Shown one piece after another: positions 1 through 5,692 of a DNA stretch of 9,887 nt. The DNA is from Candidatus Dormiibacterota bacterium (GTDB lineage Bacteria; Chloroflexota; Dormibacteria; Aeolococcales; Aeolococcaceae). The stretch covers positions 18,667 through 28,553 of the forward strand of contig PLDZ01000261.1 in assembly GCA_003136295.1 (NCBI GenBank), read 5' to 3'. The position numbers and the translations under genes were made by a program. Positions within the stretch are counted from its first letter, which is position 1. Each line of letters starts with the position of its first letter. The notes beneath the pieces were generated by a model. The model searched no databases, had not been told where the DNA came from, and saw only the letters and a list, made by a program, of their open reading frames with translations.

Positions 1-667
1 CCATGAAGATGAAGTCGGTCATCGCCGGTGAGTAGACTGCGCCGCCGGTGCACGGACCGGCAATAAGCGAAAGCTGCGGGACGACCCCGCTTGCCTCGAC
101 GTTGCGATAGAAGATCTCGGCGTACCCCGCGAGCGAGACGACGCCCTCCTGAATGCGCGCGCCCCCCGAGTCGTTGATGCCGATGCACGGACATCCCGTT
201 CGGAGCGCGAGGTCCATGATCTTGGTGACCTTCTCCGCGAACACCTCGCCGAGCGAACCGCCGAAGACCGAAGCGTCGTGGCTGAAGACGAAGACCTGCC
301 GGCCGTCCACCGTCCCCCAGCCTGTGATCACCCCGTCGCCGCGAATTCGCCGTTGGTCCATGTCGAAACCGGTGGTCCGGTGAAGGGCGAACATATCGAG
401 CTCCGTGAAGGACCCCGGGTCGAGCAGGCGGTCGATGCGCTCACGCGCGGTGAGCTTGCCCTTGGCATGCTGGGATCGCTCCGCGGCGCCCCCACGGTGG
501 ACCGCGTCGTAGCGCCGCTTGCGCAGCATGTTGATCTTCTTGCCCGTGCCGCCACTCGACCCACTCGACGACGCGCCGTCGGCGTCGGCCGGTCCGGTGG
601 GAGGTGCCGGCGCGGCAGCGTCGCTCGCGCCGACGGGGGGCACGCCCTTACGCGCCTGTCTGGTCAC
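1..667 (-). CDS. pccB: Acyl-CoA (propionyl-CoA) carboxylase beta subunit, N-terminal part
   Basis: Carboxyltransferase subunit of a biotin-dependent acyl-CoA carboxylase; it moves the carboxyl group from carboxybiotin to propionyl-CoA (or acetyl-CoA), giving methylmalonyl-CoA in the cytoplasm. The 222 visible residues hold family hallmarks: QHAKGKLTARERI (66-78), LLDPGSF (81-87), the FGGSLGEVFAEK stretch (135-146), NDSGGARIQEG (165-175) and the oxyanion-loop region GPCTGGAVYSPAMTDFIFM at the window edge. About 300 C-terminal residues lie outside. The GTG at 667 is the first possible start after an in-frame TAG; it gives a 46-residue Ala/Pro/Ser/Gly-rich leader ahead of the conserved domain. 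The next in-frame start is ATG at 529. The gene lies 37 nt after the mutase, so propionyl-CoA is the likeliest substrate. A methylmalonyl-CoA decarboxylase alpha subunit of the same fold is the main alternative. Confidence 0.93.
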   Translation of the reverse strand, partial: MTRQARKGVPPVGASDAAAPAPPTGPADADGASSSGSSGGTGKKINMLRKRRYDAVHRGGAAERSQHAKGKLTARERIDRLLDPGSFTELDMFALHRTTGFDMDQRRIRGDGVITGWGTVDGRQVFVFSHDASVFGGSLGEVFAEKVTKIMDLALRTGCPCIGINDSGGARIQEGVVSLAGYAEIFYRNVEASGVVPQLSLIAGPCTGGAVYSPAMTDFIFM

Positions 668-673
668 GCCCTC

Positions 674-679
674 AGGCTA
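674..679 (-). promoter_or_regulatory. Possible internal -10 box (TAGCCT) ahead of pccB
   Basis: On the minus strand TAGCCT ends 6 nt before the GTG at 667, the spacing expected if transcription starts on or next to the GTG. No convincing Shine-Dalgarno precedes the GTG, although GAGGG lies directly against it. It sits in the 37-nt gap after the mutase, so it would be an internal promoter. TAnnnT is common by chance, so this call rests on the same arrangement recurring at other starts here. Confidence 0.27.
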
Positions 680-704
680 CCAGGGGACTCGAGGGACCAC
701 CGGT

Positions 705-2294
705 TCAAACGGTGACCGCCGGACGGTAGACGCCAAAGATCTCGCGGAGCGCACCGCACACTTCGCCGACCGTTGCCTTCGCCTCGAGCGCGCTGCGCAT
801 CAGGGGCAGCAGGTTGTCCGTCCCCTCCGCACCGGCACGCAGTGCATCGAGCGCCCGGTTCACTGCTGCTGCCGATCGAGCGGCGCGCATCGCCGCGAGC
901 CGCTCGATTTGCGTGGCTTCCAGGGACGCGTCGAGGTGGAGGATCGGCACTGCGGGTTGCGACGTCTCGGTGAACCGGTTGACACCGACGATGACTCGTT
1001 CGCCCGATTCCACGAGGCGCTGATGGCGATACGCGGATTCCTGGATCTGCTGCTGGTAGAAGCCGGCCTCGATCGCGGCGACGGCGCCTCCCTGCTCCTC
1101 GACGCGGTTCATGAGCGCTCGCGATTCGTCCATCAGATCGTGCGTCAACGCCTCGACGAGGTACGCGCCGCCGAGGGGATCGGTGACGGTGGCGGCGCCG
1201 GTCTCGTGTCCGATGACCTGCTGCGTGCGCAGTGCGATCTCGGCCGCCTGCTCGGACGGCAACGCGAGCGCTTCGTCGTAGCTGTTGGTGTGCAGCGACT
1301 GCGCGCCACCGCACACCGCGGCCAGTGCCTGCAGCGACACGCGCACCACGTTGTTGAGCGGCTGCTGCGCGGTCAGCGTCGCGCCACTCGTTTGCGCGTG
1401 AAACCGCAGCTGCAGACTGCGTTCTCCGGTCGCGCCAAAGCGGTCGTGCATCACCTCCGCCCAGAGCGCCCGAGCGGCGCGGAATTTGGCGATCTCCTCG
1501 AAGAAGTCGTTGCTGACGTTGAAGAAGAAGCTCAGTCGTGGAGCGAAGTCCTCGACCTCGAGGCCCGCGTCGATCGCCGCCTGGACGTAGGCCACGCCGT
1601 TGCTCAGCGTGAACGCGATCTCCTGCGGTGCCGTCGCGCCTGCCTCGCGGATGTGGTAGCCGCTGATGCTGATGGTGTTCCAGCGAGGGAGACGCTGAGC
1701 GCAATATGCGAACGTGTCGGTGACGAGGCGCATGGAAGGTCGCGGGGGAAAGATGTACGTTCCTCGCGCGGCGTATTCCTTGAGGATGTCGTTCTGGATC
1801 GTCCCCCCGAGTGTCGTTGCCGCCATGCCCTTGCGCTCGGCGGTGAGCTCGTAGAGCAGCAGCAGCACAGCTGCGGGCGCGTTGATGGTCATCGACGTCG
1901 TCACGCGGTCCTGGGGGACGCCGCGCATGAGCAGCTCCATGTCGTCAATGGAGTCGATGGCCACGCCGACCTTGCCGACCTCACCGTGCGCGATCGGGTC
2001 GTCGCTGTCGTAGCCCATCTGGGTCGGGAGGTCGAACGCCACGGACAGGCCGCTCTGCCCCGCGCGCAGCAGATAGTGGAACCGCTGGTTGGTCTGCTCT
2101 GCGCTCCCGAATCCCGCGTACTGGCGCATCGTCCAGAGCCGCGAGCGGTACCCCTCTTCGCGAATGCCCCTGGTATACGGGTACGCACCCGGAGGCGGTG
2201 CTCCGTCCGGCCGCTCGACGTAGAAGGGTTCGAGCGGGATGCCCGACTCCGTCTCGGGCTGGATGTTCGGTTCGGCGCCGGGGTGATCGCTCAC
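705..2294 (-). CDS. mutA: Methylmalonyl-CoA mutase, catalytic (large) subunit without B12 domain
   Basis: Adenosylcobalamin-dependent mutase subunit, 529 residues, interconverting (R)-methylmalonyl-CoA and succinyl-CoA in the last step of propionyl-CoA use. It is the TIM-barrel substrate-binding domain: RQYAGFG (57-63), GLSVAFDLPTQMGYDSD (82-98), GTIQNDILKEY (164-174), SISGYHIREAGA (209-220), RLSFFFNV (253-260), QTSGATLTAQ (301-310) and QSLHTNSYDEALALP (332-346). Y59, R177 and H214 have the same spacing as Y89, R207 and H244 of Propionibacterium methylmalonyl-CoA mutase. Isobutyryl-CoA mutases carry Phe and Gln at the first two, so methylmalonyl-CoA is favoured. The protein ends at residue 529 with no cobalamin-binding domain (no DxHxxG motif), so it needs a separate small subunit not in the window. 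The GTG at 2294 overlaps the epimerase stop as GTGA, indicating translational coupling. Reading further upstream in frame only runs through the epimerase gene. Confidence 0.95.
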   Translation of the reverse strand: MSDHPGAEPNIQPETESGIPLEPFYVERPDGAPPPGAYPYTRGIREEGYRSRLWTMRQYAGFGSAEQTNQRFHYLLRAGQSGLSVAFDLPTQMGYDSDDPIAHGEVGKVGVAIDSIDDMELLMRGVPQDRVTTSMTINAPAAVLLLLYELTAERKGMAATTLGGTIQNDILKEYAARGTYIFPPRPSMRLVTDTFAYCAQRLPRWNTISISGYHIREAGATAPQEIAFTLSNGVAYVQAAIDAGLEVEDFAPRLSFFFNVSNDFFEEIAKFRAARALWAEVMHDRFGATGERSLQLRFHAQTSGATLTAQQPLNNVVRVSLQALAAVCGGAQSLHTNSYDEALALPSEQAAEIALRTQQVIGHETGAATVTDPLGGAYLVEALTHDLMDESRALMNRVEEQGGAVAAIEAGFYQQQIQESAYRHQRLVESGERVIVGVNRFTETSQPAVPILHLDASLEATQIERLAAMRAARSAAAVNRALDALRAGAEGTDNLLPLMRSALEAKATVGEVCGALREIFGVYRPAVTV

Positions 2295-2725
2295 GAGTGC
2301 GGCCCGGCGTTCTCCTGGTCGGGCTGGCACAGCTCGGTGAGCACCCCGGCCGCCGCTGAGGGATGGAGGAACGCGACCAGCCTGGCGGCGGCTCCCTGTC
2401 GCGGACACGTGTCGAGAAGCTGCAGCCCGAGCGCCGCGAAGTGGTCGAGGCTGGCCTGAACGTCGTCGACGCCGTAGGCGACGTGGTGGAGACCGCTGCC
2501 GCGCCGGGTGAGGAACCCGGCGATCTTCGACTCGGGCCCCGTGCTGCCGAGCAGCTCGATGCGCGACTCTCCTACCTCGAACATGACCGCCTCGATGCCG
2601 TCGGAAGCCACCAACTGGCGGTGGGTTGGGGCGGACCCGGTCAGGCGCTCGTAGGCGGCGACCGCGAGCTCGAGGTCTGCGACGGCGATTCCCACGTGGT
2701 CGATACCGGTGAATGCGCTCGCCAT
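2291..2725 (-). CDS. mce: Methylmalonyl-CoA epimerase
   Basis: Small metalloenzyme of 144 residues from the vicinal oxygen chelate (glyoxalase) superfamily; it interconverts (S)- and (R)-methylmalonyl-CoA, linking the carboxylase product to the mutase substrate. Visible family features are the N-terminal IDHVGIAVADLE (8-19), the central GLHHVAYGVDD (78-88) and the C-terminal ELCQP (131-135). H10, H80 or H81, and E131 match the expected metal ligands of two repeated beta-alpha-beta modules. Length is normal for the family. The ATG at 2725 begins directly before the conserved IDHVG strand, and 9 nt upstream lies a TATACT box. The stop overlaps the mutase GTG by 4 nt. First gene of the propionyl-CoA operon; adjacency to the mutase makes a different VOC function unlikely. 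Confidence 0.93.
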   Translation of the reverse strand: MASAFTGIDHVGIAVADLELAVAAYERLTGSAPTHRQLVASDGIEAVMFEVGESRIELLGSTGPESKIAGFLTRRGSGLHHVAYGVDDVQASLDHFAALGLQLLDTCPRQGAAARLVAFLHPSAAAGVLTELCQPDQENAGPHS

Positions 2726-2734
2726 CGTCGGCCG

Positions 2735-2740
2735 AGTATA
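2735..2740 (-). promoter_or_regulatory. Probable -10 box (TATACT) for the epimerase-mutase-carboxylase operon
   Basis: TATACT on the minus strand is close to the consensus TATAAT and ends 9 nt before the ATG at 2725. A start 6-7 nt downstream would leave a 5' leader of only 2-3 nt. No good TTGACA-like -35 is seen at 17-18 nt. It is the best -10 match in the 75-bp divergent gap. Confidence 0.45.
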
Positions 2741-2762
2741 GGAAGCAATACGGCAACGCGGC

Positions 2763-2778
2763 GTTCGCTTCCGCGAAC
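2763..2778. promoter_or_regulatory. Perfect inverted repeat, possible operator between divergent genes
   Basis: GTTCGC (2763-2768) and GCGAAC (2773-2778) are exact inverted copies around TTCC. The repeat lies in the 75-bp gap between the epimerase operon (minus) and the GT87 gene (plus), at about the -35 position of both inferred promoters, where a dimeric repressor could affect both. It could also be chance or a small DNA hairpin; no regulator gene is adjacent. Confidence 0.4.
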
Positions 2779-2785
2779 TCGATGC

Positions 2786-2791
2786 TAGCGT
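2786..2791 (+). promoter_or_regulatory. Possible -10 box (TAGCGT) for the GT87 gene
   Basis: TAGCGT ends 9 nt before the GTG at 2801, preceded by TGC as in a weak extended -10. Its expected -35 position falls on the inverted repeat at 2763-2778. No Shine-Dalgarno is visible before the GTG. Weak by itself; the divergent layout requires a promoter in this gap. Confidence 0.3.
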
Positions 2792-2800
2792 CCAGACGCC

Positions 2801-4072
2801 GTGAGAACCCGTCGCGCGGTCGTCATCGCCACCGCCGTCAGCACCGTCCTTCTCGCGTACTACGCGATCTCCTGGGCCCAGGTGACCCCCGTACGCGAGC
2901 GCGGCACCGACTTCTCCGCCTCCTACGTGGCAGCCCTGATGCTGCGCAGTGGCGACGGAGCCGAGCTGTACGACCAGCATGCCGAGCACTCCCGTCACCT
3001 CACGCTCCTCCCGGCCGGAACGGTCATCAACCTGCCGTTCATCACGCCTCCGACCACGGCGCTGCTCGCCCTCCCGCTCACGGTTCTGGACCCTGGAACC
3101 GCGTTTCGCGTCTGGTCGCTCGCCGAGCTCATCCTGCTCGCGCTCGCCGTGTGGATCGCCATCCGCGCCGGCCCGTGGCCTTCCCGTCTTGGGCGCGCGC
3201 CGCGGGCAGCCACGTTCCTCATCGCCGTCGCCGCGGGAGGAACCTACGCATTCCTCCTCCTCGGTCAGATCGACGGCATCGCCTCCCTCGGGCTCGCGGC
3301 CGCGTACGTGGCCTGGCGAACCGACCGATCAGCCGCCGCCGGGTTCTGGCTGGCGATCGCGTTGGCGGCGACGAAGCCCCACCTGGCGATCGGACTCGGC
3401 ATCTGGCTCATCGCCCGGCGCGACTGGCGGGAGCTTGCCGGTGCGGCAGCCGGCTGTGCCCTTGTCGCCGCGGTATCGCTGGCGCTGGTGGGTCCGAGTG
3501 GCATCGCCGGCTTCGTATCGGCGTTGAGCTTTGCGGTGGGCAACACGCCCGGTCCAAGCACGCTGGGGCTCCCCGGGCTGGTTGCGTCCTGGCTGGGCGG
3601 TGGCGCGATCCCGATGGTCATCGGCATCGCGGGGTCGCTGATCGCGCTCGTCGGGTGTGGCGTACTCGGGGCGCGGTCGCGGGGAAGGCCCGGCGCGCTG
3701 GAGGCTTCCCTCGCCGGCGCGGCGGCTCTCTCTCTGGTCGCGTCGCCGCACCTCCTGCCCCACGACCTCGTCATCCTGGCGCCGGCATTCGCCTGGTGCG
3801 CGGCCCGCGCCGCCGCCGCGGAGACCGGCTCGTGGCCGGGGCTGGTGTCGATCCGGGTGGTCGCCGCGTGGGCGGTGCTGGGCGTGCTCACCCTCGTCGA
3901 CACCGGTAATGCCGCACCTGCTCCGCCTGGGAGGCTCGTGCCCCTGGGACTGATCGGTATCGGTATCGCGGCGCTGTTGCTCCCGGCGTCGCCGACTCGC
4001 GCCGGAAATCCTGCGCGGGTGGCTCTCGCTCAGTCCGGAGGAGGCAGGGGCGCCGGCGGGTCGACCGCGTAG
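2801..4072 (+). CDS. GT87/DUF2029-type polytopic membrane glycosyltransferase
   Basis: Predicted integral membrane protein of 423 residues resembling the GT-C fold GT87 family, whose known members (such as mycobacterial PimE) move mannose from polyprenyl-phosphate donors to lipid glycans outside the membrane. Hydrophobic segments lie at about 6-26, 84-97, 105-123, 137-154, 159-173, 181-205, 213-231, 271-290, 303-316, 321-340, 350-368 and 378-395. D37 in RGTDFSASYV, in the first outer loop, matches the position of the essential Asp of this family. Further GT87-like stretches are LLLGQIDGI (152-160), TKPHLAIGL with a following RRDW (191-209) and SPHLLPHDLVIL (315-326). The C-terminal 30 residues are polar and Gly-rich. 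The GTG start directly precedes the first membrane helix. It is divergent from the epimerase operon, and its last 43 nt overlap the dehydrogenase gene tail to tail. Donor and acceptor cannot be inferred, and nothing links it to the lipid-catabolism genes. Confidence 0.72.
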   Translation: MRTRRAVVIATAVSTVLLAYYAISWAQVTPVRERGTDFSASYVAALMLRSGDGAELYDQHAEHSRHLTLLPAGTVINLPFITPPTTALLALPLTVLDPGTAFRVWSLAELILLALAVWIAIRAGPWPSRLGRAPRAATFLIAVAAGGTYAFLLLGQIDGIASLGLAAAYVAWRTDRSAAAGFWLAIALAATKPHLAIGLGIWLIARRDWRELAGAAAGCALVAAVSLALVGPSGIAGFVSALSFAVGNTPGPSTLGLPGLVASWLGGGAIPMVIGIAGSLIALVGCGVLGARSRGRPGALEASLAGAAALSLVASPHLLPHDLVILAPAFAWCAARAAAAETGSWPGLVSIRVVAAWAVLGVLTLVDTGNAAPAPPGRLVPLGLIGIGIAALLLPASPTRAGNPARVALAQSGGGRGAGGSTA

Positions 4073-4947
4073 TCGTAGAAGCCGCGACCGTTCTTGCGGC
4101 CGAGGCGGCCCGCGGCCACCATGCGCTCGAGGATCGCAACAGTCGCGACGTCGCCCGGCGCTCGGTCACGTTCCATGCGGTCCCGCCGGATGGTGAGGAC
4201 GGTGTCGAGACCTGAGAAGTCCGCGAGCTGGAACGGGCCCATCGGCCAGTTGAGACCCTTGCGCACCGCGATGTCGATGTCCTCGGCCGACGCCACCCCA
4301 CCTTTGAGGAGGGAGAAGGCCTCGCGCGATGCGGCCCCCAGGATGCGATTGACGATGAATCCGTCGATCTCCTTCTCCACGACGATCGGCGTCCTCCCCA
4401 TCCGCAGCGACCACGCGACGGCTCGTGCGCAGGTCTCGTCGGAGGTCTCGGGGCCGCGTACCACCTCGCAGAGGTCCATGACCAGGACCGGGTGGAAGAA
4501 GTGCATGTTGCAGCAGAGTTCCGGTCGCGCTGTCGCATCGGCCAGCCGCGACACCACGATGTTGCTCGAGTTGGTGGCGATCCCCGCACGCGCCGGGAGA
4601 TGAGCGTCAAGCGCCGCGAAGATCTCCCGCTTGACCGACGGCAGCTCGACCACCGCCTCGATCGCCCAGGCCGACTCCGAGGCCGCACTGGCGAGATCGG
4701 TCGTCGCCGTCACCCGGCTCGCGGCAGCGTCAGCGTCCGCACGATCGAGCTTGCCTTTCGCAACCCGCCGGTCCAGATGTTCACGATTCGATGCCATGGC
4801 TCGCTGCAGATGCTCGGCGTCGACGTCCACGAGCGAGACGTCGATCCCGTGGAGGGCTGCCTGCTGGGCGATCTGCGCCCCCATCGTGCCGGCTCCCACG
4901 ACCACGAGACGACCCTGGTCGCTGCCAACCGGCGCCGATCGAGTCAT
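4030..4947 (-). CDS. 3-hydroxyacyl-CoA dehydrogenase (NAD-dependent)
   Basis: Cytoplasmic enzyme of 305 residues oxidising (S)-3-hydroxyacyl-CoA to 3-ketoacyl-CoA with NAD, the third step of beta-oxidation, or the reverse with NADPH in butyryl-CoA synthesis. The Rossmann domain opens with VVVGAGTMGAQIA (15-27), and D41 ends the second strand, favouring NAD. The catalytic set is S128, H149, E161 and N200; the S-H and H-E spacings match human HADH exactly. The motif around H149 reads MHFFHP rather than the usual HFFNP. The C-terminal helical domain shows GPFQLADFSGLD (237-248) and the closing GRKNGRGFYDY (283-293), then a Pro-rich tail. Length is normal for a stand-alone enzyme. The ATG at 4947 follows the SCP2 stop by 3 nt, with GAGG 8 nt upstream. 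Substrate chain length is not evident; a 3-hydroxybutyryl-CoA dehydrogenase is equally possible. Confidence 0.93.
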   Translation of the reverse strand: MTRSAPVGSDQGRLVVVGAGTMGAQIAQQAALHGIDVSLVDVDAEHLQRAMASNREHLDRRVAKGKLDRADADAAASRVTATTDLASAASESAWAIEAVVELPSVKREIFAALDAHLPARAGIATNSSNIVVSRLADATARPELCCNMHFFHPVLVMDLCEVVRGPETSDETCARAVAWSLRMGRTPIVVEKEIDGFIVNRILGAASREAFSLLKGGVASAEDIDIAVRKGLNWPMGPFQLADFSGLDTVLTIRRDRMERDRAPGDVATVAILERMVAAGRLGRKNGRGFYDYAVDPPAPLPPPD

Positions 4948-4950
4948 TGG

Positions 4951-5400
4951 TCAGGCCTCGTCCGGCCACCTGACCGGTACCCGGGTGGTGCAGTTGGTCA
5001 GCTCCTGCGAGGCCTTGGTATAGCGAACAATCGTCGGGAAGTCGCCCTTCAGCTTCAGGCGGCCGAGCATCATCCCCTTGGTGGCGTCGAGCTCTTTCTG
5101 GGCCACCTGCTTCCAGCGCGAGTACGCACCGGTGATGACGAACTTGGCCTGCTGCGCATCCTCTCGCGTCCCGACTCGGACGTCGCGCGCTTCTCCGTGC
5201 CAGAGATCGAGGAAGACGCCACGATCGTCGGGGAAGTTCTTGTCGGGTTCGGCGAGCACGACCAGCCCGACGGTTCCCTCCCAGCCCGCCGCCGCCTGCT
5301 TGTAGATCGACGACTTGTTGATCTCCGCCTTGAAGGCGTCCGCCCACTCCGGGCTGTACGCGTCGACGACGTCGGGGTCTGCCACTGCTTCTGCCTCCAT
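4951..5400 (-). CDS. SCP2 sterol/lipid-carrier domain protein
   Basis: Single-domain protein of 149 residues with the look of the SCP2 sterol-transfer fold, a small cytoplasmic cavity protein that binds fatty acyl chains, acyl-CoA or sterols. Visible features are the amphipathic start YSPEWADAFKAEINKS (15-30), a strand pair around GTVGLVVLAEPD (42-53), VFLDLWHGEARDVRV (62-76), an inner strand AKFVITGAYSRWKQV (85-99) and the typical C-terminal element MLGRLKLKGDFPTIVRY (111-127). The ATG at 5400 is chosen because residues upstream in the frame look unstructured and would run into the divergent zinc-ribbon gene. It is the first gene of a two-gene unit with the hydroxyacyl-CoA dehydrogenase, suggesting a role in handling acyl-CoA or steroid-like substrates. 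The ligand is unknown. Confidence 0.8.
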   Translation of the reverse strand: MEAEAVADPDVVDAYSPEWADAFKAEINKSSIYKQAAAGWEGTVGLVVLAEPDKNFPDDRGVFLDLWHGEARDVRVGTREDAQQAKFVITGAYSRWKQVAQKELDATKGMMLGRLKLKGDFPTIVRYTKASQELTNCTTRVPVRWPDEA

Positions 5401-5407
5401 GGGACTG

Positions 5408-5413
5408 GTGTTA
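5408..5413 (-). promoter_or_regulatory. Possible -10 box (TAACAC) ahead of the SCP2 gene
   Basis: TAACAC on the minus strand ends 7 nt before the ATG at 5400, so transcription would begin at or beside the ATG. No Shine-Dalgarno is present in the 7 nt between. The last base departs from TAnnnT. A GC-rich inverted repeat, CCGGCG-C-CGCCGG at 5414-5426, lies directly upstream. Confidence 0.27.
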
Positions 5414-5475
5414 CCGGCGCCGCCGGACCACCAAGTGTGCCCCGACCGCTCATAGGTGCGCCACCAGCCTCGACG

Positions 5476-5491
5476 TGCCATCCTCATGGCA
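5476..5491. promoter_or_regulatory. Perfect inverted repeat ending on the zinc-ribbon start codon
   Basis: TGCCAT (5476-5481) and ATGGCA (5486-5491) are exact inverted copies around CCTC. The right arm ends on the first base of the ATG at 5491. In DNA this could be an operator; in RNA it could form a hairpin against the start codon. The right arm is also the first half of a short direct repeat, ATGGC twice at 5486-5495, so part of the symmetry could be coincidental. Confidence 0.35.
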
Positions 5492-5670
5492 TGGCTCAGG
5501 ACCTGCGCGTGCCCGTCGACCCAGCATGCACTCGCTGTGACGGCACACGGGTCATCCCGCTGACGTTCGGCGATCGTCAGACCGGGTACGAGCAGCCGGG
5601 GTTCAAGTGCGCTGACTGCGGCGCGCGCTTTCAAACGCTGCGCAATCAGCGGCTACCCCGCCCGATCTGA
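5491..5670 (+). CDS. Small zinc-ribbon protein of unknown function
   Basis: Short reading frame of 59 residues with two CxxC knuckles, C13-x2-C16 and C40-x2-C43, the spacing of a zinc ribbon. Between them is a basic and polar loop containing RVIPLTFGDRQTGYEQPGF. Such microproteins often act in nucleic-acid or protein contacts, but nothing here shows a partner. Third codon positions are mostly G or C, and TGA ends the frame 22 nt before the convergent etfD stop, as expected of a real gene. The ATG at 5491 is chosen over longer in-frame extension because the upstream sequence is the SCP2 gene read backwards. No clear Shine-Dalgarno is present, and an out-of-frame ATG lies at 5486. It is divergent from the SCP2 gene with a 90-bp gap. 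Confidence 0.68.
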   Translation: MAQDLRVPVDPACTRCDGTRVIPLTFGDRQTGYEQPGFKCADCGARFQTLRNQRLPRPI

Positions 5671-5692
5671 GCGCAGCCGCGTTTTCGGGTCC

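Noticed and set aside
519..2459. 646-residue open frame on the plus strand
   Set aside because: It is the antisense of pccB, the mutase and the epimerase. Its product is Arg/His-rich with no domain pattern, whereas the minus-strand products match known families throughout.
2295..2756. Upstream extension of the mutase frame to 683 residues
   Set aside because: The extra 154 codons run through the epimerase gene out of frame and give an Arg/Pro-rich sequence. The GTGA junction and conserved domain fix the start at 2294.
2726..2998. Longer epimerase start at 2998
   Set aside because: It would run through the promoter gap and the start of the GT87 gene; conserved sequence begins at the ATG at 2725.
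2713..3909. 398-residue plus-strand frame overlapping the GT87 gene
   Set aside because: Shifted-frame shadow, rich in Arg and Pro. The frame from GTG 2801 gives ordered hydrophobic segments and family motifs.
5414..5426. CCGGCG-C-CGCCGG inverted repeat upstream of the SCP2 gene as a separate operator
   Set aside because: Pure G/C symmetry of this size is common by chance in such GC-rich DNA and the one-base centre is unusual for an operator; mentioned only with the nearby -10 box.
4492..5490. Long plus-strand frame leading into the zinc-ribbon protein
   Set aside because: It is antisense to the dehydrogenase and SCP2 genes. Only the last 59 residues have a recognisable pattern (two CxxC) and lie outside other genes.
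5671..5692. Transcription terminator between the convergent zinc-ribbon and etfD genes
   Set aside because: Only 22 bp, with no stable stem followed by a T run on either strand.
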